DNA of 64,000 nt from Flaccisagitta enflata (GCA_965153355.1 OZ231128.1:45446001-45510000); one strand, 5' to 3'. Positions 46,675 through 58,809 are shown, counted from the first letter of the stretch. Notes: a model not told the origin generated them from the sequence alone. Translations and numbers: made by a program.

Positions 46675-47861
46675 TATACAGGATATGAGGCGATAACCAA
46701 AATTGTTCCACATATAACCACATAACGGTTCTTAAAAAATGCTAACCAGTTGTTTCAAACCATGCACTGACAAAAATCAGCCCAAACAATTTATTCGCCC
46801 TCCCCTGATTGACAAGATGACCTTGGAGTCTCCACATCTCAAAAGCAATATGAGGAGCTGATTTGCATATTGCAGTAGCAAGACTTCTTTCAGTATTAGA
46901 AACAATGTAATGACGTCTCAGTTTCATCAACACCCAACTCTGTTGTGTGTTGCATTTCTAGAGTACTAAATCAAAAATCCTCGATCTCTAAGATCGTTTT
47001 GACTGCATCACATGAAAGAATGTTGATGAAGATTGCGCTCATTCTCAATTCTAGTCATATCAAACTTGACCAACAATTGATGCTAAAATTCCAGTATGAA
47101 AATCAGCGATCAATAACCTTCCGGATTTCCTTCTGGGGGCATATTTAAATGGCGGGGAATCTAGCCCGCCCAGAATTCTTTTGCGTTAGGAAAAGTAGCA
47201 GATATGGAGGAGCTGCTATAGTCCATGAAGCTGAGGGGAATAAAGACGGTCAGCAAGTGAAACGGGGTGGAAGTAGATGCTATGAACCCTGTTCCCGATT
47301 GTTCCCTTTTCTCTATCCTCTTCCTCACTTTCTTTTTTCTTCTTCTCCTTCTCTTTCTCCTTCTTCTTCTTCTTCGATCTTCCGAGAGTTGCCCATATCA
47401 TTCCGAGGAGCGGCGCTACCCGCTACTCCATAAAAAGCACGCCTGGTTTTAGGTAGTCTTGTGGGAGGTATTCAGAATCTACCGTTTGGTTCAGCGACTA
47501 GTGTAGCTTTTGAGCAAGTATTTTAACAAAATCTTTGTCAAAGTTCTTAAACGCTTGTTTGGCGAAGCGTTTTGAGTCGTATGTGGCAGAACCATTGCTA
47601 TTAGTATTGAATTTACGTGCATTTGACCAAGCGCTTGACAAAGTTTTTGTCTTTAATGCGCATTGGACGCTTTTTGGCGCAACGTTTTTCTGTAGTTCGA
47701 CCCAACGCGCACAGGATTTCAACTAAATTCAGGGCAAAGTCTTTTGTCAGCTCTGTTCGATTTCCTGTCAGTTTGAAGTAAAGCCGGGAAGAAGCGCAAA
47801 TACTAATTTGTTGAGCGCCATTGTCATCGTATTCGTCGCCGTTGTCATCATCATCGGTATT
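46675..47861. other. Intergenic sequence, mostly unassigned
   Basis: ORFs at 46742-46933 (-) and 47149-47433 (+) have no domain or splice support. A CTT-rich stretch is at 47335-47375. At 47520-47720 related words (TTTGTCAAAG, GCGAAGCG, GCGCAACG) recur loosely. Confidence 0.35.
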
Positions 47862-47996
<135 letters not shown>

Positions 47997-48149
47997 ACAA
48001 CAGAATCGACCGCGCTGCACAGTTTTAGGGTTTGCGTGATCGACCGACTCACCGACCAACCAACCGACGGACATGACCTCATATAGATGTGCAAGGACGC
48101 ACATAAAAAAAGAAACTTGAGAGGTTGAAAGAAAGAAGGACAGAGAGGC

Positions 48150-48205
48150 AGACAGACAGGAATTTAGACAGAGAGACAGACAGACAGACAGACAGAGAGA
48201 CAGAC

Positions 48206-48235
<30 letters not shown>
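48150..48235 (+). repeat. (AGAC)n/(AG)n array
   Basis: AGACAGACAGAC and GAGAGAC blocks. Confidence 0.92.
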
Positions 48236-48236
<1 letters not shown>

Positions 48237-48564
48237 GAAGCAGACAAACAAAAAAAGCAAACAAATTGTCATAAGATTGATGGACAAACTGCTTTGGTAG
48301 TCAAGTCAAAATGACAGAGACAATACAAACCCAGATGCGGTGGAAATAATACCATGATAAAGTAATAAGTAATACCATGAAACGATTTGAACAGTCAAGC
48401 TAACTGAAAAGAATGAATGAATGAAAAGACGTTTATTGAACAAGCAACAAAACAAACATGTACAAAGCAACGGTATGGAGTAAACATAAGTGAAATCTCT
48501 TCCCCTCCCCCTATCTGAAAAGGTATACGACTAAAAGCACCAAAATCGAATGAAGAAAACAGTA

Positions 48565-49768
48565 ATAGTCGCCAAAGCGTTAGATGGTCAGCGGTACCCG
48601 TGCCCTGCTTAAGTAAGTTACGATAGTAGTTGAGGAAGGGAGCAGGGCAGCGGCCCCAAAGGGGTCGATGACCTATGCTTCCACACATATGGGGAATTTT
48701 CTCCTCCTCCGCACCCCCCCTCCCCCCAACCTCCAGGCCCATATCTCAGCCTCTAGGCCCATATCCTAGCCTCGAGGCCAAAATCCCAGTCTTGAGGCCC
48801 AAATCCCTTGAGGCAGGAATTTGGGCCTTGGGATTGGGATTTGGGCCTTAAGGTTAGGATTTGGGCTTCAAGACTGGGATTTGGGCCTCAAGGCTAGGAT
48901 ATGGGCCTCGAGGCTGAGATATGGGCCTGGAGGTTGGGGGGAGGGGGATACGAAGGAGGAGAAGGAGAAGGAGTAGGAGGAGAAAATTCCGAGCTAGTCA
49001 CTGAATCACAAACTTTGAGCTGGAACTGAGGCCAGTGAGGCCCTATACCACTGAAGCACGACTTCGTGCTTCAGTGGAATTGAGATTCGTGCTTCAGTGG
49101 ATTGACTCTGGACCTCTTTTTATATTGCAATGGAACAAAAAGTTAATCTAGTTTTTATATTGATCACTACAATTCATTTCAGTGCAATTAGAAACTTTTT
49201 TATCTCTCTTATTCAAATAAAGATAAGTTTTTCTTTTTGTCATAAATTGTTATCTTTGGAAAATTTCTCTCAATTTTTCTTCTTTTTTTAAAGTTTTTTT
49301 TCATGACATGAATTTTTTTCCCATCACATGAATGTATGTCGTTATGAAAGAAAATGAGTTTTTTCCATGTTAAGTTTTTATTTTGATAAAAACTTGATAG
49401 ATATAAAAAGATATTTTGCTCTTGAAATCAACATTCTTTTTATTATGTAAGTGTATTTAGATGAAGAAAAAAGTAAGAGGTAAAAATTAAAAAGAAAGGA
49501 GATGATTTCTTCAGATAAAAGTAAATGAAGATTACTTCGACTATCTTTGCTTCAATGAAAAACTCAGTTTTTTCCAATTCCACTGAAGCTCGAATTGCAA
49601 AGTGCATTAGTTAGTCTTCATTCCACTGAAGCACGACGTCGTGCTTCAGTGGAAATGATTTCAACTTAAGCACAATTTTCGTGATTAAATGTTGCCTGAA
49701 AATTCCCCATATATATATGTGTGAAAGCATATGTCATTGACCCCTTCGGGGCCGCTGCCCAAAAAGTA
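48565..49768. repeat. Family B element split by a 707-bp insertion
   Basis: AGTCGCCAAAGCGTTAGATG, GCGGCCCCAAAGGGGTCGAT, array of CCCAAATCCCAGTCTTGAGG that inverts near 48815, then after the insertion CCCCATATATATATGTGTGA and CCCCTTCGGGGCCGCTGCCC. Confidence 0.88.
48991..49697. mobile_element. Insertion with 9-bp duplication GAAAATTCC and subterminal palindromes
   Basis: GAAAATTCC is at 48982-48990 and again at 49698-49706, where intact family B copies have it once. Inside, CCACTGAAGCACGA palindromes lie near both ends (49048-49077 and 49621-49654). The centre is AT-rich with no ORF. Confidence 0.82.
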
Positions 49769-49794
49769 GTCCGTAATGGGTTATTATTGAAAAG

Positions 49795-49796
<2 letters not shown>

Positions 49797-49889
<93 letters not shown>

Positions 49890-49904
49890 GAGAGAGAGAG
49901 AGAG
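49797..49904 (+). repeat. (GA)n microsatellite
   Basis: About 108 bp with one GGG interruption. Confidence 0.97.
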
Positions 49905-50303
49905 GATCAACATGAGACAGCGGCGTACGGCAAAAGAGAATCTACATAGGTATAATAAAAAATTTCTAAATAATATGATTTTCTGCAAAAAGCTTTTGGC
50001 TAAATATCAAGGATAACAAGCCAGACATTTGACTCCCCATCTTTCAGATAAGCCCTCTCAGGTTAAGAATTGGTATAAATGTAAGCCGTCTCAGGAAATT
50101 TGATAATATGATCTAATTCACCTATATGTTATGCTCTTAATGAATGAATGAATTTTATTTACGAAGAAAGCATTAATTACAATCCGTACTATTGTAAAAG
50201 CATTCTCGAGGGATAGCCAATGAAAGTCGTGAGTGACTTTTTTCTCATTCAACTTTGTTCCTTGATCACTGAACCAGTTAACAAAAACAGCAGTGACATT
50301 TTT

Positions 50304-50994
50304 AGTCGCCTGATACGTGACTCTACACCCCGCTTTGTCTGTCATGTGGTTATGTAATTAAGCAATTTTCTAAGTCTTGCACGCGACTTATAACACCTGT
50401 GCAAGAATTATTGCAACAACTTCTTAAGATAGCCAAATCTTAAGGAAAAGAAATGCAGAAATTTGGTTTTCACAATTAGTTAGTACTTGAAAAATGCTTC
50501 ATTTTGCTCATGAATAACATCCAAATTAGATAAAACAAAGCCAAGATATAAAAAAATCAGTGAAAACATCTATCTCTCTTTGCACTGCAAAATTACCAAA
50601 AAACACTGTCATATCTTATAAGATTCTTAAATCTGATTGAACATAGATTTAATCATGCAGATTGTGCCACTGGTTAGATCTTGAGCTGTAGTTTAATAAT
50701 CTTATGGATTTCAAGTCTAATTTCAAAAGTATAGTGGTCAAATCTTGGTGTAAAAGTAACATAAAAATTGATATTCTGAACACAACCACCTCTCAATTGT
50801 GTTAAATAAATCTAATTTGCGACTTCTAAAAGGGATTGAAAATTCTTTCTCTGTCTTGTTATACCTAGTATTATCATAAAAATAACCAAACCTGATCAAA
50901 TATGTGAATTCAGTATAACTCATGAGGAGAGAAATTGATAAATGGCATGTTGTTGCAATAATTATTGCACAGGTGTTAGGTGTTGGCTTTGTTT
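50304..50994 (+). repeat. Family A element split by a TIR element
   Basis: AGTCGCCTGATACGTGACTC, then TTGCACGCGACTTA | insertion | TAGGTGTTGGCTTTGTTTT. The rejoined ends match 10731-10755 and 15094-15122. Confidence 0.88.
50393..50976. mobile_element. TA-flanked TIR element (584 bp) nested in family A
   Basis: ACACCTGTGCAAGAATTATT at one end and the inverse AATAATTATTGCACAGGTGT at the other, TA on both sides. It is in opposite orientation to the 44894 copy and lacks a transposase ORF. Confidence 0.92.
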
Positions 50995-51146
50995 TTTTTG
51001 TAAAGATTTATAATTTTATATAATACTGACATCAGCTGACATCCTTGACGTCCCTTCCCATACCCCGTTGGGTAGATATATATGTAACATCACTTAACTC
51101 TGAGTATCTGATGGAAGGGTGAGGGGTAGGAAATCACTCTTAAGAA

Positions 51147-51396
51147 GGCGTTTCTAGAAAATCATGTTTTTATCAGGCAACTTGGTCGCTCGCTATGTTT
51201 GTTCGCTTGCACCGCTCACACCGCTTACTTGCTCCGCTTTGCTACGCCCACTTCGCTCACTTGCTCCCTTCACAGGCTCACTCACTCACTTCGCTCACTC
51301 CCTCGTGAGACAATTGCAATTTTGAATATGTGTTCACACCTTTAACGCGTTTCACAGGAAGAAACGCGTTTTTGGCGGTCACTAGAAACACGTCCT
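51147..51396 (+). repeat. Family C repeat
   Basis: GGCGTTTCTAG at the left and CTAGAAACACGTCCT at the right as terminal inverted repeats; TCGCTCGCTATG, CTCACTTGCTCC words; CTCCCTCGTGAGAC. The most complete copy. Confidence 0.87.
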
Positions 51397-51553
51397 AACA
51401 ACCATTAGATAAGGCTTTAATGAGATTGCCCTTCTTTTCACGGTTACGGACTTGAGTCGTGAATCGGCCCAAAGAAGAGTTTCCGTAGAGAACTATAGTG
51501 GCTTGCGCTATCTGCCTGTCAGTTTGCCTGGCTGTTCGATTTTCTATCTGTCT

Positions 51554-51556
<3 letters not shown>

Positions 51557-51615
<59 letters not shown>
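51557..51615 (+). repeat. (CT)n microsatellite
   Basis: Pure CT. Confidence 0.96.
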
Positions 51616-51618
<3 letters not shown>

Positions 51619-51823
51619 TTCCTTCATATTTACTGCGTGTCTAGAGGGCCTCTTCAGGTCTCGATTGGGTCGTTGAGGGGTCGTGATTCGCCATCGACAC
51701 AAAAAATGACGTCACATAAATTACACTTTTTGCGACGGGCGTCATTAAATGCGTATGAGAAGCCAGAGCCGCGTAACGATCATTCGAAACCCGACATATC
51801 GACCCATTTCGAGGCCTCTTTTT

Positions 51824-52014
51824 AGTCGCGTGCTACGCGACTCTATGACCCGCTATGTCGGTCGGTCGGTCCGTCCGTCCACCTCCGTCAGCTTTTTTTT
51901 GAGTTAACGGGTGGTTTTTGCGTTACTGCTCCTGACCAATTGCTTAAATAACTTTTTTTCACTGCCCCTGCCCACCCGCACGTGACTTCGGTAGCCGTGT
52001 ATACGGCCTTGTTT
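51824..52014 (+). repeat. Family A element
   Basis: AGTCGCGTGCTACGCGACTC, GTCGGTCGGTCCGTCC, TGCCCACCCGCACGTGAC, GCCGTGTATACGGCC, TTGTTT. Followed 20 bp later by the TG array. Confidence 0.89.
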
Positions 52015-52032
52015 CTTGGTTGTGCGTGTGTT

Positions 52033-52304
<272 letters not shown>

Positions 52305-52710
52305 CGTTTCACTTGATTTTCGGTTGCGCTTTATCATCTCTTCAGCCATTATGATGTATTTCGATGTACTTTCATGTGAGTCTGTCTATTGAGTGGTTGG
52401 CTGGTCGCCTAGACACAAGTTTGACAAACAACACTCGGTAATGACCATGTCATGTGTTTATCTTCATGCCTGCGCTAGTTTAGCTTTAGCCGGGAGTCGA
52501 CAAATGGCGATACACGTCACCCTGCTCAGTATGACTTGCAGTATAACAGGCAAAAAAAAAAAAAAAAATCTATGATGATTTTAAAGTTTCAAAATTTTTT
52601 TCATTTTAGAAGTCTCAGAACTTTCTCGCTTTAATACTTTAGAATTTTTATTATTTCAAAGATAACAACTAAAAAATCTCAAATCTGGCTACCATCATTT
52701 TGGACTTTTT

Positions 52711-52910
52711 CACTGTCCCATGAAGGAGTGAGTGAAGTGAGTGAGCAAGCCAAAGAAAGGAGCGAGCGAGCAAAGCGAGCAAGTGAAGCGAGCGTAGCGA
52801 AGCAGAGCGCTGCTTAGCGAGTGAGCGGACTGAGCGGTGTGAGCAAATGAACATAGCGAGCGACCGAGTGGCCCATTAAAAACGCGATTGTCTCTGACTA
52901 GAAACGCCCT
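52711..52910 (-). repeat. Family C repeat
   Basis: GTCCCATGAAGGAGTGAGTG, GCGAGCAAGTGAAGCGAGC, GAGTGGCCCATTAAAAACGC and CTCTGACTAGAAACGCCCT. Confidence 0.85.
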
Positions 52911-53176
52911 CTAACCAACTAACTAACTTAGAATTGATCTGCTTGGTTCTATCTTGCTGAAAATTCAAAACATTTTATTTTCACCATGGATTTTGTCCCA
53001 TTCATTTCATCTCTTAATTTTGCAGAATGTTTAGAACAAAAAGTGCCCTGTGGTAAGGTACACTTTCTTTGCCTTAGGTAATTAAGAAAGTAGGTGTTGA
53101 ACTTCAATTCTATGTCAATTGAAAACGAATTTCCGCTTGGTTATGATTTTGAAGCTCTTTTAAATGCTACTGGATT

Positions 53177-53396
53177 TTTGGGCAGTGGCCCCAAAGGGGT
53201 CGATGACCTATGCTTTCACACATATGGGGAATTTTCGCCTCCTTCTTCTTCTCCTCCTTCGTACCCCCCCTCAAATCCCAGTCTCGAGGTTCAAATTCCA
53301 GTCTTCAGGCCCTGCCCTGCTCCTCCCTCAACTTTAACCACAAAGTACTTAGGCAGGGCACGGGTACCGCTGACCACCTAACGATTTTGCGACTAT
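53177..53396. repeat. Rearranged family B element
   Basis: GGGCAGTGGCCCCAAAGGGG, arm GCTTTCACACATATGGGGAA, three array units, then the outer end CAGGGCACGGGTACCGCTGA and GATTTTGCGACT. The middle is deleted. Confidence 0.82.
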
Positions 53397-53724
53397 ATGT
53401 ATTAAGTATGCATGGTTTCCATCAGTGGAGAAAAACTAAGCGTCTCTTTTCTATTTTGGCCATTGTTGGCAGGAGTGACAATTGAATTTTTGGTACATAG
53501 ACCGTCCATAAAAGGCACTCCAGCTCAGTTTTTTTTTCTTCTGCAAATCATTAAGGTAAGTGACAGCCAGCCGATTGTTCTTTCCCTCCAAACAGTAGAT
53601 ATTAATTCCCAAAATGTTTCGTCTGTCTGTTTTTTTTTCTTTCTTGCAAGTCATTAGATTGAGGTGAGTCTTTAGGTGAATTAAATGGAAAATTGATTTC
53701 ATCGCCAAGCTTATGACTGTTTTT

Positions 53725-53842
53725 AGTCGCGTGCTACAGTCTACACCCCGCTATGTCGGTCCGTTGGTCAGTTGGTTGGTCGGTCGGTCCCCTTTTTACT
53801 TATTCGGCATGTGACTATGGTAGCCGTGTATCCGGCCTTGTT
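53725..53842 (+). repeat. Family A element, internally deleted
   Basis: AGTCGCGTGCTACAGTCTAC, GGTTGGTCGGTCGG, then directly ATGGTAGCCGTGTATCCGGC. Confidence 0.8.
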
Positions 53843-54093
53843 CTCAAGTGACTGACAGTCACTGACCGCGGTTTCAGGCGCATCTGTGTTGATGTTTCAC
53901 CATCTATCGGCAAAATGAGTTGACCCTCTTGAAAAAAAAAAAAGCTTCAGTTTAAAAATTTATTTCACTGAGCTAACAAAAAAATACATTTTCCATGATT
54001 TTGAAAAATGAGCTAATTTTCATTTAGCCGATTTTCAACTATTCTACATGCAAAATCAATTGACAATGTGAACACCCTGACCATTTACACATA

Positions 54094-54686
54094 ACACCCC
54101 TCTCAAAATTAAACGAACTGGGAAAGTAACCAAGATAGAGAGTAAAAATGCATTGAGAGGGCTGAAATTTGACACAGAGATAGCTCAAACATAGTATTTT
54201 TGCAAACCGAGGCCAATTTGAGCATTCACACTAGTGTGAGGCCCTGGTTGTGTGCTATGTCAAAAATGTGGTGGAAGATTTTAACTGATTTTGACAAGAA
54301 ATCTTTTTATGAGGAGGCGGCACATACTTTCTCGTTTTTTTCCATATGGGTCGAGAGAAAACTGCCACCCCATGTTGTTGGATAACTACCAAGCAACAAT
54401 GACGCATTGGGAAAAAGGAACAGCCCCACAAAGTGACTGTATCCCTCAACAAATGAGTTGGTTTCACCGGTCAATTTGTAACTTCCATCTAAAAGACAGT
54501 AGCATGATATCATCCAAAAGAAGAGATGAGGAGCTATTGGTTGATATTCTTTGGACCATTTTTGTAAAACCCTGCTCGGAATTACATATCCTAAAGTTAC
54601 CTTAACGCTCAGACTCTCCATAAGTAATGTATAAAGCATTTACAGACTTGCTTTGATCCCAGTTCGCCTAATTTTGAGAGGGGTGT
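54094..54686. mobile_element. TA-flanked TIR element (593 bp), ACACCCCTCTCAAAATTA type
   Basis: TIRs of about 30 bp: ACACCCCTCTCAAAATTA...CGAACTGGGA and the inverse TCCCAGTTCG...TAATTTTGAGAGGGGTGT; TA at 54092 and 54687. An ORF inside (54291-54605) does not resemble a transposase. Confidence 0.88.
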
Positions 54687-54959
54687 TAACGCAAAGAATA
54701 TTGGTTACAGAAGTAGCAATCATTACCCTAACTATCTTTGGTAATCGGTTTGCTTTTGGGTTAGATTGAGAAGTAATGTCTTTTAGATTCAGTTTTGTGG
54801 AAAACTAGGAGTGAGGCGCGTATTAACTAGTCACTGAGGGTTCACAAGACCCTCTTCCATTTGTTTCAGTTTGGATATAGTGAGGGATATTGTTCCACTT
54901 TTCATAGCATATACATAGCATGTACATAGCATGTACACAGCATGTATGTCGTTTCTTCG

Positions 54960-55076
<117 letters not shown>

Positions 55077-55326
55077 CCCTACTTAAACTTAACAATATTA
55101 ATGATATTTTCTTTTTTCGCATTGCGAGAAAAGCAAAGCGCTGACAAATTGCATAAACACGCAACATGAATACGAAATGCGACTATTTTTTTTTCATTTC
55201 CTTTCTTCTCTGTGTTTCATCATTCTTTAGTTGCCGCACCAGATTCTTTTCTTAATTTCTACGCTTTTCTTCCTGCTCTTGTGCTGACATAGGGTACAAA
55301 CACTTCTTAATGTAAGTATGGAACGA

Positions 55327-55816
55327 CAGGGGCGTATCTGAGCCTAAATTTTAGGGGCAGCAAGCCAAAATCTGTGTCCCAACGAGTCTTGTGTCCCTAT
55401 GGTTTTCTATTACTTATGTAGCTAATCAAGCAAGTAATATCACTTATTAGTATTGCTTTGTCATGTAATTATTGTGTAATCATATGAAAGGAAGTCTTGC
55501 TTTTCAATAGTGTAAAATGTTTAGTATTTAAACCAAGGATAATGTTTTGCCTTATGAAATGTCATAGTTATTGTAAAAAATTTTGCCACATTTGGAGCAT
55601 TGTAGTTTTTGCATCTTTGGGGTGAAGCAGAATCGTTTTCCATTTGAGATTTTTAAGAGAATTCCAATTTTTTGGTGAAAACATGAAAATGAGTAATGAT
55701 TCAGATTGATTTGGTTGATGAGGAAGGCATCAACCTAGACAACTAAATGAATGGCCAAGGGGATGAATAGGCTCTGTAGATCGATGCCATACAGCTGGAA
55801 ACATTTCAAACCTTTC

Positions 55817-55880
<64 letters not shown>

Positions 55881-55956
55881 GTATCCCAATGGGTTTTGTG
55901 CCCCAACAAAAAGGGCAGCAGCTGCTGCCCCTGACGCCCCGTCAAATACGCCCCTG
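55327..55956. mobile_element. hAT-like non-autonomous element (630 bp)
   Basis: Ends CAGGGGCGTATCTGA and TCAAATACGCCCCTG are inverted repeats. An exact 8-bp duplication TGGAACGA lies at 55319-55326 and 55957-55964. It contains a CT microsatellite (55820-55875) and no transposase. Confidence 0.9.
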
Positions 55957-56389
55957 TGGAACGATGTCATTTTGTTTTGTATCACCTTTTCGTTAACCCT
56001 TTATTTATTGTACATTACTGAAATGCAAGACTTGGTATCGAAATAAGAAAAGTGTGATATTACTTGGCCCAGAAACCGGAAAGTCAAATCGACGAAAACA
56101 AAGACACTTAATCTTCAGCTCTAAGTCTGATTTCATGTCAGCGAGCGAGCTGAGTCAACATACATGAATCCATGATATATTTCAACTTTTCAAATGTCAC
56201 TATTTTAAAAAAACTGAGAGACAGGTATAACAAGTACCCTGCTCAACACTGAGTGCAGGGGTTGAATATTCCGAGATATATTCGTTATACAAGCAGTGGA
56301 TCTCTAATAAGAATCGATTAAACCCGAGCCGACTTTTGCCCTCTTGTAGACGCCACCGATGATCAACCATTTTCACAGAAACTGTTTTT

Positions 56390-56603
56390 AGTCGCGTGCT
56401 ACGCGACTCTACACCCCGCTTTGTCGGTCCGTCCGTCGGTCCATCGGTCCGTCGGTCCGTTGGTCCGTCCGTCTGTCACACTTTACTTTTTTGGGGTTTT
56501 GCGGTCTATGGCCTCACTGCTCCTGCCCAAGTGATCAAGTGACCTCAAATACGGCCCCTGCCCACCCGCACGCTTCTGTGGTAGCCGTGTATCCGGCCTT
56601 GTT
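56390..56603 (+). repeat. Family A element
   Basis: AGTCGCGTGCTACGCGACTC, CGGTCCGTCCGTCGGTCC tract, CACTGCTCCTGCCCAAGTG, CACCCGCACGC, GCCGTGTATCCGGCC, TTGTT. A clean full-length copy. Confidence 0.9.
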
Positions 56604-56844
56604 AACCCTGTTTTCGTTTGTTTGCATATTTTTTGCTTGCTTTACAGCAACCTCTTTGTTGTTGTTTTACATTTAACCAGATCATACACGACTTATCTTT
56701 ACCTTTTCATATATTTCATATCGTCTCTCTGCCTCACTGACTCTCTGACTCTTTACCTCTCAGTCGCTCAGTCTCTCTGTGTCTCTGACTCTCTGTCTCC
56801 CAAAACCCCCATAATCTCTAAAACCCGCTCAAAACAAGGCCGAA

Positions 56845-57590
56845 TACACAATAACCAGTCATCTAAGGATCGTACATGGTCAGAAGTACTCGATGCCCTC
56901 CTCAATTGTCTTGGCAAAGAAGTGGGGTATGAGTGGAGGAGTGGCTTGGATGCATGGGTGAATTTCCATATATCTGTCTGAAGGTCCAGCGGTTTTCTGT
57001 AAAGAGATAAGAATGAGGCATGAAAAGACAAATTTGAGCTGTGAAACAACTTATGGAGGCCAGCTTTAAAGACCCAAAACGCCTAAAAGTGGTACTTGAG
57101 GTCAAAGAGGACTGCCTTGATGTTTGATAGTGGTTGTTTTAGGCTTGACAACTTGTCAATGACATGAATGACTTTAGAACTATGGAGGTTGATTTTTGGC
57201 AGGAGGGAGCTGATCTTAAGTTTAAGAAAAAATATATCAGACCTTAATGGATTTAAGGATTTAAGGATTTAAACAGGACAGATTTCAATTCTGAAAATGC
57301 AGATACTAGGCCACAGAGGGCTGATTTCAGGCTTCAAAAGGTTGATTCTCGTGTCCTTAACATGTCTCGGGTTATTTAGATGTATTTCAATTTCAATTTC
57401 AGGTTGATTCCCAGCCTGAGAGGGGCGATTTCAGGCCTCAGAGGGCCAACGTGGTGGGAGCGAGCCGATCGACAGATGGGTGGATGGATGTTCAGGTAGA
57501 TGGACAGATGGACAGAGAGAGGGACATATGGATACAGTCTTGTATTGAATAGGACATCGCCTTTCGGGCCGCTGTCCAAGGAGTAGTCGT
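56845..57590. repeat. Old family B variant
   Basis: ATGGTCAGAAGTACTCGATGCC, degenerate GAGGGCTGATTTCAGGC units, GGACATCGCCTTTCGGGCCG then CTGTCCAAG. Strongly diverged. Confidence 0.65.
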
Positions 57591-57743
57591 TGTGGCTGAA
57601 ACCATCATCTTGGTTATATTCGCCTTATCAAAAAATTGCATTTCAGACCTACGGAGTCTGTATTGACCTACCGTAAGACCCTTCGACCTACCTATGGCAT
57701 GGCCCCACTTCCTGAAAGAGTCGCTTAGCAAATAACAAAAGAA

Positions 57744-57907
57744 AACAAGGCGGGATAAACGCTTGTGGTGGGCAGGGGCAGAATTGCGAGTGGGAAAGGC
57801 TACTCGGAAATCACTGTTTTTGCGGAGGTCGCGTCATCCAAATTTTTTTCTTACGGACCTTCCTTCCAACGGACACATTCTCTTATAAAGTCGCTTAGCA
57901 AGCGACT
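57744..57907 (-). repeat. Family A element
   Basis: AACAAGGCGGGATAAACGC, GGTGGGCAGGGGCAGAAT, and the hairpin GTCGCTTAGCAAGCGAC. Confidence 0.72.
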
Positions 57908-58036
57908 AAAATGAGAGAGAGAGAGATCGGTCTTGATTTTTCCCCTCGGCTTATTTTCTCTATTCATCGGCTGAAAACTTACTGCACCATAACTGTCAAC
58001 GCCGCATCAAAATCGCTTTTCTTTCGTTGAATTCTC

Positions 58037-58085
<49 letters not shown>

Positions 58086-58138
58086 GTCTGTCTGTCTGTC
58101 TGTATGTCTCTGTCTGTCTGTATGTCTCTGTCTGTCTG

Positions 58139-58226
<88 letters not shown>
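58037..58226 (+). repeat. (CTGT)n then (CT)n
   Basis: CTGT blocks with ATGTCTCTGTCTGTCTGT triplicated, then about 43 CT units. Confidence 0.97.
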
Positions 58227-58229
<3 letters not shown>

Positions 58230-58809
58230 TTGGCTGGGCGCGTGTTTCTGTCGAATGAGTTGTAAGAGGCAGAGGCCAAAGGCCAAACCTTTACATGAAA
58301 TCTGTCCAATGCCAGAATCTCAAGTCCGCTCGGTCGCGTTTGATAGTTTATCTACATTCTTGTTTTGAACGTACAGCGGAAACCTTGGCATATCGGCCTC
58401 GATGGGACTTGGCTATTAAAGAGGGGTACTGTTATCATGTCACTTAGTAATCTTTTGTTTTATCAATATGAAATAAAAAGAAATCATTTGATTAACAAAT
58501 TAAGATGCAATTCTTGGTAATAAATTTTGAACATTCCATTTACAAATGATTGTTGATATTATGTTTTTGATAATTCGTTTTTTTTTCATCAAATGATGCA
58601 ATTTATCTTTATTGAAAAGGAATTTACTTTAAGGGACCATAACATTTGACCTAAAAAGGCGAGTCACTGTTAAAGCAGAGCCTGTTAAATTAACAAGGGG
58701 TATTTCAAAATTACAAAAGCCTGAATAATTTTGAGGCTTGAATATCTTGTCTTTTAAAGGCGGGGCACCTTTAAAGGAGTTGTTTAAGAGCTGGGTTCCA
58801 CTGTACTTA
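58227..58809. other. Intergenic sequence, nothing recognised
   Basis: AT-rich; no ORF or repeat structure of note. Confidence 0.4.

Noticed and set aside
46742-46933. 63-codon minus-strand ORF
   Set aside because: No domain, weak start context, no adjoining exons.
53026-53052. A possible 27-nt exon on + (TTTTGCAG acceptor, GTAAGG donor, ECLEQKVPCG)
   Set aside because: Good splice sites but no partner exons or recognisable protein nearby; short matches like this are expected by chance.
54291-54639. ORFs of 104 and 110 codons on opposite strands
   Set aside because: They lie inside the TA-flanked TIR element and show no transposase motif; they appear to be chance open frames.
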